64,000 bases of DNA from Aliitabrizicola sp041905595 (GTDB lineage Bacteria; Pseudomonadota; Alphaproteobacteria; Rhodobacterales; Rhodobacteraceae), in assembly GCA_041905595.1 (NCBI GenBank), contig JAYRKT010000004.1:1-64000 (forward strand), in the 5' to 3' direction. Below, piece after piece: positions 7,988 through 16,583 of this stretch (position 1 is the first letter of the stretch; the number at the start of each line of letters is the position of its first letter). The notes under the pieces were generated by a model. It made no database searches. It saw nothing but the letters and a program-made list of their open reading frames with translations, and had not been told where the DNA came from. Made by a program: the position numbers and the translations under genes.

Positions 7988-9325
7988 ATGCCGTTCGAAC
8001 GCTTCTCCCATGCCCCTCGCCGCATCGCCGTCATCGGGGGCGGCATCTCCGGCATGGCGGCCGCACATCTGCTTGCGCAGGATCACGGCGTGGTTCTGTT
8101 CGAGGCAGAGCACCGGCTTGGCGGGCATGCGCGTACCGTCATGGCGGGCAAGCGTGGAGATCAGCCTGTTGATACCGGGTTCATCGTTTTCAACCGGGTG
8201 AACTATCCTCACCTCGTCAGGTTGTTCAACCAGCTGGACGTGCCGGTCATCGAGAGCAACATGAGCTTCGGGGCGTCGTTCGGCGGGGGCAGGCTCGAAT
8301 ACGGGCTGGCAAGCTGTGCCGCGCTTTTCGCGCAACCCCGCAACGCGATGGATCCGCGGTTTCTCGGCATGTTGCGCGACATCCTGCGCTTCAATGCCAA
8401 GGCCGTCGAACTGGCGAAGGACGAGGCGACGTCGCTTGGCGAATTCCTGCGCGAGTTGCGGACCGGAGACTGGTTCCGCGACCACTATCTGCTGCCGTTC
8501 TCGGGCGCGATCTGGTCGACGCCCGCCGAAGCGATGCTGTCCTTCCCGGCGCGGGCGCTGGTCCAGTTCTTCCGCAACCACAACCTTCTTGGCGTGACGG
8601 GCCAGCATCAGTGGTACACGGTCAAGGGCGGCTCGATCGAGTATGTCCGGCGCCTGCAGGCGGCCATGCAGGCGCAAGGGGTCGATCTGCGGCTAGGAGC
8701 TGTGGTCGCCGGCGTCCGGCGGTCTGCCCTGGGGGTGTCGGTCCGTGTTGCCGGCGGCGACTGGGAGCCATTCGACGAGGTCGTCTTCGCCTGCCATTCT
8801 GACCAGACGCTGCGGCTTCTGGCGGATGCGACATCCGAGGAGCGGCTGGCCCTTTCCGCAATCCAATACCAGCCGAACGAGGCCGTGCTGCATTCGGATG
8901 CGTCGGTCATGCCACGGCGCAAGGCCGTCTGGTCCTCGTGGAGTTACGTCGAACCCGCAGGCCAACGACCCGAAAAGATTGCGCTGAGCTACTGGATGAA
9001 CCTGCTCCAGGCGATCCCGCAGGATGATCCGCTGTTCGTCACGCTTAACGGCCAGACGCCCCTTCGCGACGAGTTGATCCACGATGTCACGACCTTCTGG
9101 CATCCGGTCTTCGATCGCGGCACGCTGGCGGCGCAGGAAAAGTTGCGCCGGATGAACGGCCAGCGCGGCACATGGTTCTGCGGCGCCTGGATGCGGAACG
9201 GTTTCCACGAGGATGGTTTTGCCAGCGCGGTCGACGTGGTTGAATCAATGCGCAAGGTGGACCGCGGCGCTGTTGCAGAGGATCGGGCTATTTCCCTTGA
9301 AGCGTCAGAACGGGTGTTGGCATGA
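7988..9325 (+). CDS. FAD-dependent amine-oxidase-fold oxidoreductase of the RpoE operon (RSP1091-like)
   Basis: 445 residues. The N-terminal Rossmann FAD motif IAVIGGGISGMAAAHLLAQ is followed by an acidic E-A-E-H and the RLGGHARTV segment typical of the NAD_binding_8/amino-oxidase family. Its position beside rpoE and ahead of DUF1365 matches the R. sphaeroides RSP1091 gene, recalled as needed for fatty-acid modification and full singlet-oxygen signalling. The reaction is not fixed by the sequence; fatty acyl desaturation or oxidation is the best inference. An ATG with AGGAAAGG upstream was chosen over an upstream start that would overlap the promoter. It overlaps the next gene by 4 bases. Confidence 0.88.
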   Translation: MPFERFSHAPRRIAVIGGGISGMAAAHLLAQDHGVVLFEAEHRLGGHARTVMAGKRGDQPVDTGFIVFNRVNYPHLVRLFNQLDVPVIESNMSFGASFGGGRLEYGLASCAALFAQPRNAMDPRFLGMLRDILRFNAKAVELAKDEATSLGEFLRELRTGDWFRDHYLLPFSGAIWSTPAEAMLSFPARALVQFFRNHNLLGVTGQHQWYTVKGGSIEYVRRLQAAMQAQGVDLRLGAVVAGVRRSALGVSVRVAGGDWEPFDEVVFACHSDQTLRLLADATSEERLALSAIQYQPNEAVLHSDASVMPRRKAVWSSWSYVEPAGQRPEKIALSYWMNLLQAIPQDDPLFVTLNGQTPLRDELIHDVTTFWHPVFDRGTLAAQEKLRRMNGQRGTWFCGAWMRNGFHEDGFASAVDVVESMRKVDRGAVAEDRAISLEASERVLA

Positions 9326-10074
9326 CCGGCATCCGCCATCTGCGGGGCGAGACGTTCCACGGGCGGAAAGGCGGCCCTGGCAACCGGTTCAGCTATGGCG
9401 TCGACTACCTGCTTCTGGAGCCTGACAAAGATCACGGCCCGGCAGTGTTCGCACGCAATCGCGCCGGGCTGGTCTCACTACATGACAGCGACCACGGTGG
9501 TCCGCCCAAGGCAGGTCGCGGCACCGCATGGGTGAGGGAGATACTGGCGGAGCGCGGTCTGCCAGGCAGCGAGCGGATCCTGCTTCTGGCCCAACCGCGA
9601 GTTCTCGGCCATGTCTTCAACCCCGTGTCTTTCTGGCTGTGCCACGATGCCAACGGGGCGCTGCGTGTCGTGATTGCCGAAGTGACCAACACCTATGGCG
9701 ACCGGCATTCCTACCTCTGCCATCGTGACGATCTCGCCCGGCTGACGGCCGCAGATGAGGTAAGGGCGCGGAAGATCTTCCACGTCTCTCCCTTCCAGCC
9801 GGTCGATGGTGAATACGCCTTCCGGTTCAACATCGGCGACAACAGGATCGCGATCCGGATCGACTACACGGCGAAAGGGCACGGGCTTGTGGCGACCCTC
9901 GCCGGTCCGGTTGCTCCCCTGACCACTGCCGGTTTGATCGGTGCCTGCCTGCGCCGGCCGCTCGGGTCGCGGCGGGTGCTGGCACTGATCCACTGGCAGG
10001 CGCTGAAACTGTGGTGGAAGGGTGTCGCCTTTCGCAACCGCCCGCTGCCGCCGGCGGATGAGGTGACCCGGTGA
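9322..10074 (+). CDS. DUF1365 family protein (RSP1090-like)
   Basis: 250 residues of the DUF1365 family, with hallmark segments HLRGETFHGR, FSYGVDYLLLEPD, VLGHVFNPVSFWLCHD, EVTNTYGDRHSYLC and KIFHVSPFQPVDGEYAF. It is almost always encoded next to the FAD oxidoreductase and is implicated with it in fatty-acid modification and RpoE activation by singlet oxygen in R. sphaeroides. The biochemical role is not established. Its ATG overlaps the upstream stop (ATGA), so translation is coupled; GTGA overlap follows. Confidence 0.88.
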   Translation: MTGIRHLRGETFHGRKGGPGNRFSYGVDYLLLEPDKDHGPAVFARNRAGLVSLHDSDHGGPPKAGRGTAWVREILAERGLPGSERILLLAQPRVLGHVFNPVSFWLCHDANGALRVVIAEVTNTYGDRHSYLCHRDDLARLTAADEVRARKIFHVSPFQPVDGEYAFRFNIGDNRIAIRIDYTAKGHGLVATLAGPVAPLTTAGLIGACLRRPLGSRRVLALIHWQALKLWWKGVAFRNRPLPPADEVTR

Positions 10075-11336
10075 CGGCAGTGCAGGCGGATATCGGGCTG
10101 CGTGGCGCAGGGCTTTGGCCCTGGGCCATCTTCTCGGGCCTGATCGCGGCGGCGGGGCTGCCGATCTATATCCACGCTCCCAAGTTCTACGCTGATACCT
10201 ATGGCATCGGGCTGGGCGCGCTCGGGGCGGCACTGTTTGTGCTGCGGCTGGTCGACGTGGTGCAGGATCCGCTGTTGGGCTGGCTGTCCGAGCGTCAGGC
10301 AAACCGTCGCGGAGCGCTGGTGGCCGTGGCGCTGGTGCTGATGGCTGCGGCAATGGTCGCGCTTTTCGCGGTCACGCCACCGATCGCTCCACTTCTTTGG
10401 TTTGCTGTCGCGCTGGTCGTCATGTTCTCGGCCTACAGCTTTCTCACGATCACCTTCTACGCAGAAGGGGTGCGAAAGGCCGGCAGCCTGTCGGGACAGG
10501 GGCATCTCCGGCTTGCCGGCTGGCGCGAGGCCGGGGCTTTGGCCGGGGTGTCGCTGGCTGCCGTTGCGCCGACCGGGCTCGGGCTTCTGATGAAAGACCC
10601 GTTTACCGGCTTTGCGATCGGCTTTGCGGCGCTGGCCCTCGTGGCCGGCTGGGCGATGCGCAGGGACTGGATCGCCGGACCATCAACGACCTCTTCGCTG
10701 TCTGCAGCGATTGCCGCTGTTCTTTCCGATCCCGTCTGCCAGCGCCTGCTTCTGGTCGCGCTGGTCAATGCGATGCCTGTCGCGGTGACATCGACCCTTT
10801 TCCTTTTCTTCGTCGAAAGCAGGCTGGGCGCGCCCCAGACGGCTGGGCCGCTGCTTCTGGTGTTCTTCCTGTCCGCCGCGTTGGCCGCGCCAATCTGGAG
10901 CGCCGTGGCGCGACGGGCCGGCGCGCGCAGGACCTTGATCGCAGGCATGGCGCTCGCGGTGTTGGCATTCTTCTTCGCGGCCCGGCTTGGCGCCGGGGAT
11001 GTCTGGCCCTTTGCGCTGATCTGCGTTCTGTCGGGGGCGGCGCTTGGTGCGGATCTGACATTGCTTCCCGCCATCTTTGCGCGCCGCCTCGCCGCCGTTG
11101 CACCACAGGCGGGGATCGCTTTCGGACTTTGGAGCTTCGTCTCGAAGCTGACGCTGGCATTTGCAGCCGCTCTGACACTGCCGCTGCTACAAGGCGTGGG
11201 CTTCGTTTCAGACGGTGGAAACACACCAGAGGCGCTGGCATGGCTGACGCTGCTCTACGCGATCCTGCCCTGCGCCCTGAAACTCATGGCGATCGGTCTG
11301 GTGCTGACCAGCCGGTTCGAGGAGGAAATCAGATGA
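10071..11336 (+). CDS. MFS transporter, GPH/melibiose-symporter-like
   Basis: 421 residues with about 11-12 hydrophobic helices. The GPH-type signature RLVDVVQDPLLGWLSERQANRRG sits in the first cytoplasmic loop region near residues 58-80. The GTG start overlaps the DUF1365 stop by 4 bases. As the third gene of the RpoE-linked operon it may move a lipid precursor, a methyl-fatty-acid product or a counter-ion; nothing in the sequence defines the substrate, and sugar transport should not be assumed from the family name. Confidence 0.88.
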   Translation: MTAVQADIGLRGAGLWPWAIFSGLIAAAGLPIYIHAPKFYADTYGIGLGALGAALFVLRLVDVVQDPLLGWLSERQANRRGALVAVALVLMAAAMVALFAVTPPIAPLLWFAVALVVMFSAYSFLTITFYAEGVRKAGSLSGQGHLRLAGWREAGALAGVSLAAVAPTGLGLLMKDPFTGFAIGFAALALVAGWAMRRDWIAGPSTTSSLSAAIAAVLSDPVCQRLLLVALVNAMPVAVTSTLFLFFVESRLGAPQTAGPLLLVFFLSAALAAPIWSAVARRAGARRTLIAGMALAVLAFFFAARLGAGDVWPFALICVLSGAALGADLTLLPAIFARRLAAVAPQAGIAFGLWSFVSKLTLAFAAALTLPLLQGVGFVSDGGNTPEALAWLTLLYAILPCALKLMAIGLVLTSRFEEEIR

Positions 11337-11899
11337 CGCCCACCCTGTTCCTGGGCCTGGCCCTTGGTCTTGCCTGTGCGCTGGCGCTTGGATGGCTCGT
11401 GACGCGCCGGATGGGATTTGAAGCGCAGGTCCCGGGGGACTATGCCGCGACCACGCCCGCTATCGACCTGCGCCAGCACCTTGACGGTCCGTTGCTCTGC
11501 GAAGGGGTGATTTACGGCCCCCTCGGGCGGGTAAAGTCCCGGTTCGTGGCGCGGATGGAGGGCAAATGGGCCGGCGCACGAGGTGTGTTGACCGAGCGGT
11601 TTCACTACGACAGCGGCACGGTGCAAAACCGCGTCTGGACGCTCAGCCTTGGCAATGACGGGTCGATCCGGGCCACCGCGCCCGACGTTCTGGGCGAGGG
11701 TCAGGGGCAGGCGCAGGGCTCGGCTGTCAGGCTCTGCTACCGGATCCGTCTCCCGGACGAGGCCGGCGGCCACGTGCTGTCGGTGACGGACTGGATGTAC
11801 CTGCTGGAGAATGGCACGATCATGAACCGCAGCCAGTTCCGCAAGTTCGGGATCAAGGTCGCGGAGCTGGTGGCCACCATGCGCAAGGCCCCTGCATGA
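11333..11899 (+). CDS. DUF3833 family membrane-anchored protein
   Basis: 188 residues. One N-terminal TM or uncleaved signal (LFLGLALGLACALALGWLV) is followed by a beta-rich domain with DUF3833 features: FDG-like region DLRQHLDGPLLCEGVIY, GPLGRVKSRFVARMEGKW, WTLSLGNDGSIRATAPDVLGE, and the end DWMYLLENGTIMNRSQFRKFG. A lipid- or lipoprotein-binding role in the periplasm is only a guess from fold type. It overlaps both neighbours by 4 bases (ATGA), so it is a core member of the coupled operon. Confidence 0.85.
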   Translation: MTPTLFLGLALGLACALALGWLVTRRMGFEAQVPGDYAATTPAIDLRQHLDGPLLCEGVIYGPLGRVKSRFVARMEGKWAGARGVLTERFHYDSGTVQNRVWTLSLGNDGSIRATAPDVLGEGQGQAQGSAVRLCYRIRLPDEAGGHVLSVTDWMYLLENGTIMNRSQFRKFGIKVAELVATMRKAPA

Positions 11900-12639
11900 G
11901 GGCCTTCCAGGGAAAACGCTACTGGCTTGTCGGCGCGAGCGAGGGGCTAGGCGCCGCGCTGGCCCGGAAACTGAGCGACGCCGGCGCTGAGCTGGTCCTC
12001 TCGGCCCGGAACGAGGCTCGGCTGGCCGAGGTCGCCTCGGGACTGCCGGGCAAGGTCGAGACTGTAGCGGTCGATGTGGCCGATCGAAAGTCCGTTGGGT
12101 CCGCGATCGGGCGGATCGGCACGGTCGATGGCGTCGTGTGGCTCGCGGCGCTCTACTGGCCGATGCGGGCGCAGGACTGGGACGCCGATCAGGTCGAGGC
12201 GATGTGCGACGTCAACTTTACCGGATGCGCAAGGGTGATCGGTGCTGTCCTGCCCGAAATGTTGGCGCGCGACCGCGGACATGTCGTGATCGTCGGCAGC
12301 CTGTCGGGCTTTCGCGGCTTGCCGGGGGCGATCGGCTATGGCCCCAGCAAGGCCGGCGTCATGGCGCTGGCCGAGTCGCTCCACGCCGATCTGCGTGGAA
12401 GCGGCGTGACAGTGCAACTGGCCAATCCGGGCTTCATCAGGACGCGGCTTACCGACAAGAACGACTTCAGGATGCCGTTCCTGATGTCGCCTGAAGAGGC
12501 GGCAGAGCATGTCTTTCGCTTGATGTCGGGGCGACGCTTTTCGTCGAGCTTCCCCGTCCCCTTTTCCTGGCTGTTCCGGATTTCGCAAATGTTGCCTGAC
12601 TGGGCGTACTACCCGCTTTTCGCTCCACGCCGGTCCTAA
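11896..12639 (+). CDS. SDR family oxidoreductase, last gene of the RpoE operon
   Basis: 247 residues of the classical short-chain dehydrogenase fold: NAD(P) motif GASEGLGAALARKL near residues 11-24, the VIVGSLSGFRG catalytic Ser region, and the YGPSKAG catalytic Tyr-Lys pair. The C terminus is hydrophobic (SSSFPVPFSWLFRISQML), suggesting membrane association and a lipid or ketone substrate. The ATG overlaps the DUF3833 stop. It corresponds in position to the R. sphaeroides RSP1087 gene in the RpoE operon; the substrate is unknown. Confidence 0.88.
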   Translation: MRAFQGKRYWLVGASEGLGAALARKLSDAGAELVLSARNEARLAEVASGLPGKVETVAVDVADRKSVGSAIGRIGTVDGVVWLAALYWPMRAQDWDADQVEAMCDVNFTGCARVIGAVLPEMLARDRGHVVIVGSLSGFRGLPGAIGYGPSKAGVMALAESLHADLRGSGVTVQLANPGFIRTRLTDKNDFRMPFLMSPEEAAEHVFRLMSGRRFSSSFPVPFSWLFRISQMLPDWAYYPLFAPRRS

Positions 12640-12737
12640 CAGGAAAACGTGAGCAGCCGCCTTCGGCAATTGCAACTTTCGGGATTCAGGATCACACCGG
12701 CAGGCAGGGCAGGACAGAACCGAGCAGGAGGCCCGTC

Positions 12738-14180
12738 TTGACGACGGCTCAGATCGACCGCGTCCGGACTTCGGTCTGGCGCAACCGGATTACTCCGCTG
12801 ATCGTGGCGACCGCACTTCTGATGGAGAACATCGACAGCACGGTCATATCGACCTCGTTGCCACAGATTGCCCGTGACCTGAACGCAGACCCGATCCACC
12901 TGAAGCTGGCGCTGACGTCGTATCTTCTTGCCTTGGCGATCTTCATCCCCGCCTCCGGGTGGGCGGCTGACCGGTTCGGCGCGCGCAAGGTGTTCCGCCT
13001 TGCGATCCTGGTCTTTACGCTCGGCTCCATCGCCTGCGCGCAGTCCGACACCCTGCCCGAACTGATCGCCGCGCGAGTGCTGCAGGGGATCGGCGGGTCA
13101 ATGATGACGCCGGTCGGACGACTGATCGTGCTGCGGTCGACGCCCAAGGCGCAACTCGTCAACGCCCTGGCCTGGCTGACGGTGCCGGCTCTGATCGGAC
13201 CGGTCATCGGCCCGCCGCTTGGCGGATTCATCACCACCTACTTCCAGTGGCGCTGGATCTTCTGGATCAACGTCCCTGTGGCTGCGTTGGGTCTGATCCT
13301 TGTCACACTACATATCCGCGACATCCGCATGGACGACGTTGCGGATTTCGATTTCCGCGGTTTTTTCCTTGTCGGACCGGGGATCGCCGCCTTCCTGACC
13401 GGCATCACCCTGTCCGGCCTGACGCTCGCATCGCCGCTTTTCGTCTGGGCCCTGATCCTGTCGGGCGTCGCCCTTCTGCTGGGCTATGCCTGGCATGCCC
13501 TGAGCGTTCCGGACCCGATCATCGACCTTCGGCTGCTGACCTTGCCGACCTTTTGCATCAGCGTGACCGGCGGCACCCTGTTCAGGATCGCGACGGGAGC
13601 CCTGCCGTTCCTGCTGCCACTGATGCTGCAATTCGGCTTCGGCATGTCGGCCTTCAACTCGGGCTTGTTGACCTTTGCGACCGGTGTCGGCGCGCTCACG
13701 ATGAAATTCCTGGCGCAGCCGATCCTGCAGCGGTTCGGTTTCCGCCGGGTCATGGTCGCCAATACCGTGATCGCCGCGCTGTTCCTGATGGCACCGGGAG
13801 CGTTCCAGCCGGGCATGCCGTGGTTCCTCATGATAGCGGTGCTGTTCGTCGGTGGCATTTCCCGATCGCTTCAGTTCACCAGCATCAACGCAGTGGCCTA
13901 TGCCGATGTCCCGCCCGAACGACTGAGCAGCGCGACCTCGTTCAACTCTGTCCTGCAGCAGCTGTCGGGCTCGGTCGGGATCACTGTCGCGGCCTTCGGG
14001 ATCGAGGCTGCGCGCGGTTGGAATGGATCCCCCGACCTCTCGGCCGCGGTCTTTCCGCCGGTCTTCGTGATGATCGGCTGCCTGTCATTGTTGGCGATCA
14101 TCCCCTTTGCCCGCTTGTCGCGGATGGCAGGCTCTGGCCTCTTGGGCGAGGCTGAGCTGCCGCGGCGCGACCAGGACTAA
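12738..14180 (+). CDS. MFS drug exporter, DHA2 (14-TM) family
   Basis: 480 residues with about 14 hydrophobic helices. The family signatures NIDSTVISTSLPQIARDL near residue 36 and GWAADRFGARKVFR in loop 2-3 are present, and the antiporter motif C region (LTVPALIGPVIGPPLGGFI) is clear. It probably expels hydrophobic or cationic compounds by proton exchange across the inner membrane. The start is an unusual TTG, supported by AGGAGG seven bases upstream; no better ATG exists nearby. Its TAA overlaps the stop of the convergent GFA gene. Confidence 0.9.
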   Translation: MTTAQIDRVRTSVWRNRITPLIVATALLMENIDSTVISTSLPQIARDLNADPIHLKLALTSYLLALAIFIPASGWAADRFGARKVFRLAILVFTLGSIACAQSDTLPELIAARVLQGIGGSMMTPVGRLIVLRSTPKAQLVNALAWLTVPALIGPVIGPPLGGFITTYFQWRWIFWINVPVAALGLILVTLHIRDIRMDDVADFDFRGFFLVGPGIAAFLTGITLSGLTLASPLFVWALILSGVALLLGYAWHALSVPDPIIDLRLLTLPTFCISVTGGTLFRIATGALPFLLPLMLQFGFGMSAFNSGLLTFATGVGALTMKFLAQPILQRFGFRRVMVANTVIAALFLMAPGAFQPGMPWFLMIAVLFVGGISRSLQFTSINAVAYADVPPERLSSATSFNSVLQQLSGSVGITVAAFGIEAARGWNGSPDLSAAVFPPVFVMIGCLSLLAIIPFARLSRMAGSGLLGEAELPRRDQD

Positions 14181-14944
14181 TCCCAGCCGGGGAATTGCGG
14201 CAGGCCGTCGGTAATCCGGTAATAGTCACCCTTGTCGGCAACGAAGATATGGCTGTCCAGCGAAGCGCCGGTCGGACCATCAACCGCACCGGCCTCGACC
14301 GAAAATCCCCCCTCGGAATCGCGGAAATAAAGGCTCGATCCGCAGGAGGTGCAGAACCCCCTTTGCCCGCCGCCAGGCGTGACGAATTCGGCCAGCGCAG
14401 AACGGTTTTGCCATCCGACCAGGGCCTCGGGCACATCGAAGGACGCCGAATAATGGCCCGACAGCTTGCGGCATTGGCGGCAATGGCAGGCGCCGACCCC
14501 GCCGGTCGGGCGCGGCAAGGTGAAGGCGCAGGCCCCGCAGAGGCAGGAGGCCGTCAATCGGTCCGGCGCCTGGGCCTTTGGCGGTGGCGGTCCCTCGGGT
14601 GAATAGTAGTCGCCTGCATCCTCAGCAAAAATGTGCTCGGAGACTGTCAGCCCGGTCGGACCGTCCAGCGCGCCAGGCGCAAACGAAATCCGCGCCTCCC
14701 CCACGGGTTGCCAGAAGAGCGACGCCCCGCAACCCCTGCAGAAACCGCGCCGCGCAGATGGCGAGGAGTCATACCAGGCCAACGTCGCGTCGGCGATCAG
14801 CCGGAAACGATCATGGGGAACCGAGGTCGCCGCCCAGTAATGCCCGGACGTCTTGCGGCACTGTGTGCAATGACAGGCAATCACGTCGCGAAGCGGTGGA
14901 TCGACCTCGAATTCCACGCCGCCGCACAGACAACTTCCGCGCAT
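14177..14944 (-). CDS. Tandem GFA/CENP-V domain protein
   Basis: 255 residues containing two complete GFA domains (about 1-125 and 130-255). Each has the cysteine pattern CLCG, CHCxxCRKxSGHY, and C..CGxSL(Y/F). GFA proteins bind zinc and include glutathione-dependent formaldehyde-activating enzymes, though most members are uncharacterised. Most family proteins carry one domain, so this looks like an in-frame duplication. All the zinc-site cysteines survive in both halves. It converges on the DHA2 gene with overlapping stop codons. Specific function unknown. Confidence 0.88.
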   Translation of the reverse strand: MRGSCLCGGVEFEVDPPLRDVIACHCTQCRKTSGHYWAATSVPHDRFRLIADATLAWYDSSPSARRGFCRGCGASLFWQPVGEARISFAPGALDGPTGLTVSEHIFAEDAGDYYSPEGPPPPKAQAPDRLTASCLCGACAFTLPRPTGGVGACHCRQCRKLSGHYSASFDVPEALVGWQNRSALAEFVTPGGGQRGFCTSCGSSLYFRDSEGGFSVEAGAVDGPTGASLDSHIFVADKGDYYRITDGLPQFPGWD

Positions 14945-15009
14945 CGTACCGTCTCCAGATTGGCAGGGTCAGCCTATCCCGCGGCTACGATCGGAAAAGG
15001 CAGAAATCG

Positions 15010-15462
15010 TCACTCCGCGTCCCGGAACGTCTCGGACAGGATTCGCGCCAGATTACGGGCATCACTGTCGTTGAAGGCGGCTGGCGTGTCGCTGTCGATG
15101 TCGAGCACGCCAAGCAACCGTCCCTTTCCGTTCCAGACGGGCAGGACAATCTCGGACCGGGTCGAAGAGGAACAGGCGATATGGCCCGGAAAGGCATCGA
15201 CATCGGGCACAAGCTGGACTTCGCCGGTTCGGGCTGCCGCACCACAGACACCGCGCGAAAACGGAATGACCAGACATCCATGGCCACCCTGATAAGGCCC
15301 GATCTTCAGAAGCTCGGGCCCGACGACCCGGTAGAAGCCGGTCCAGTCCGCCATGGGATGGGCCGCATGAAGTTCGCAAGCCACGGTCGCCATCAGCGCG
15401 ACCGCATCGGTTTCACCGTGACAAAGGGCCCGAAGGCCAAGTTCGAATGCCGCGTAGTCCAT
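15010..15462 (-). CDS. Free methionine-R-sulfoxide reductase (GAF domain)
   Basis: 150 residues, the usual fRMsr size. Signatures are complete: DWTGFYRV, IGPYQGGHGCLVIPFSRGVCGAAA with its catalytic cysteines, and LVPDVDAFPGHIACSSSTRS with the third cysteine before EIVLPV. It reduces free L-Met-R-O in the cytoplasm with thioredoxin. Start at the internal ATG (MDYAAF) was chosen because the upstream ATG at 15504 lacks a Shine-Dalgarno and adds atypical residues. Divergent from the STAS gene. It suits the oxidative-stress flavour of the neighbourhood. Confidence 0.9.
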   Translation of the reverse strand: MDYAAFELGLRALCHGETDAVALMATVACELHAAHPMADWTGFYRVVGPELLKIGPYQGGHGCLVIPFSRGVCGAAARTGEVQLVPDVDAFPGHIACSSSTRSEIVLPVWNGKGRLLGVLDIDSDTPAAFNDSDARNLARILSETFRDAE

Positions 15463-15593
15463 CAGCCCGCCCAAATCGTCAATTCCCCGCCAAGGTAGAA
15501 GCATGGTCCGAAAAGGGAAAGGCCGGCCGCGGCTTACCTTTCGCTAACTTCGCGCGACTAGGCTTCGCCAACACGGGTTCATGGGAGTGTCAG

Positions 15594-15929
15594 ATGCGAC
15601 TTGTGCCGAATGTCAGCGCGGACAGACTGGTCATCGAGGTGGCCGAACCGCGGATCGACGCCGCGGTGGCGATCGAATTCAAGGAGAGGATGCGCGACCT
15701 GATCAAGGACGCGCCCGAACGCGTTGTGCTGGAGCTGTCGAAGGTCGGTTTCCTCGATTCGAGCGGGCTGGGCGCCGTCGTCGCGGTGATGAAGCTTCTC
15801 GCGCCAGAAAGGCGGCTGGAACTCGCCGGGCTGACACCGACGGTCGAAAAGGTGTTCAGGCTGACGCGAATGGACAGCGTCTTCGTCATTCACCCGGCGG
15901 CGCCCGATGTGCAGCGCGCTGCGCTCTGA
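15594..15929 (+). CDS. STAS-domain anti-sigma factor antagonist (SpoIIAA/RsbV-like)
   Basis: 111 residues of a single STAS domain, with the phosphorylatable Ser57 in the FLDSSGLGAVVAVMK motif. In partner-switching systems the unphosphorylated protein releases a target by binding the anti-sigma kinase. The start has GGGAG six bases upstream. The 3' end overlaps the kinase gene by 23 bases, which argues for a stoichiometric pair. No PP2C phosphatase or sigma target is encoded nearby. Confidence 0.9.
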   Translation: MRLVPNVSADRLVIEVAEPRIDAAVAIEFKERMRDLIKDAPERVVLELSKVGFLDSSGLGAVVAVMKLLAPERRLELAGLTPTVEKVFRLTRMDSVFVIHPAAPDVQRAAL

Positions 15930-16359
15930 TCCCCGCGACGACGTCGGGCTGAAATTGACCATTGCCGGGAATGCCCATGCCATCCGGCAGGCCTTGGCAG
16001 ATCTGGTTACGCGGCCACCGCTGGTCGGGCTGTGCCCTGCCGACCGGGGCAGCGCCGAGATCGTGCTGGCCGAGATTCTGAACAACATCGCCGAACATGC
16101 CTATGCCGGGCAGGGCGGACCGATTGAAATCTGCCTGTCGCCTGAACAGGCGGGCATCGCCTGTAGGATCGCCGACATCGGCATCGGGATGCCGGGCGGC
16201 CAGCTTCCGTCCGGAAATCTGAACGACATTTCAGAAGTCTCCGACCTGTCGGAAGGCGGCTATGGATGGTTCCTGATTCGAAGCCTCACGGCCGATCTGC
16301 ACTACCTTCGGCGGCGCAACCGGAACGAGTTGCGGTTCCGGATTGTTGCCGCACAATAA
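15907..16359 (+). CDS. ATP-binding anti-sigma factor kinase (RsbW/SpoIIAB-like)
   Basis: 150 residues of the HATPase_c_2 GHKL fold: N-box EILNNIAEHAY (Glu56-Asn60), G1 box DIGIGMP (90-96) and G2 box EGGYGWFLIRSLTADL (116-131). It is expected to phosphorylate the upstream STAS partner and to bind a sigma factor or another target. The ATG lies within the STAS coding sequence. The target is not in the window, so it could control a distant sigma factor or a non-sigma protein. Confidence 0.9.
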   Translation: MCSALRSDPRDDVGLKLTIAGNAHAIRQALADLVTRPPLVGLCPADRGSAEIVLAEILNNIAEHAYAGQGGPIEICLSPEQAGIACRIADIGIGMPGGQLPSGNLNDISEVSDLSEGGYGWFLIRSLTADLHYLRRRNRNELRFRIVAAQ

Positions 16360-16477
16360 GCGGAAAAGACGGTGTTTGTGCCCCATCGCGGAAACACTGC
16401 CCAGTTCTTGCCGCAATTCGCCCGCGGCTTCGCCACAAGCCCAGTCGAGAGTTGAACCTGTAGCTGCCAAAAGCTTC

Positions 16478-16523
16478 CCTCGGCATCGCGGTAACAGCCC
16501 CCACCCAGTCCGCGATGCCGAGG
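16478..16523. repeat. 14-bp perfect inverted repeat upstream of the ggt-family gene
   Basis: CCTCGGCATCGCGG (16478-16491) and CCGCGATGCCGAGG (16510-16523) pair perfectly around an 18-base loop. There is no T-run, so a standard terminator is unlikely on the plus strand. It ends 60 bases before the next ATG and may be a leader hairpin or a regulator site. The 16360-16583 gap otherwise shows nothing recognisable. Confidence 0.6.
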
Positions 16524-16583
16524 CCCTTCGGCTTGGAACCGGTGCAATCAGGCACTAGTGTCATCCCAAGCAGGAGGGACAAA

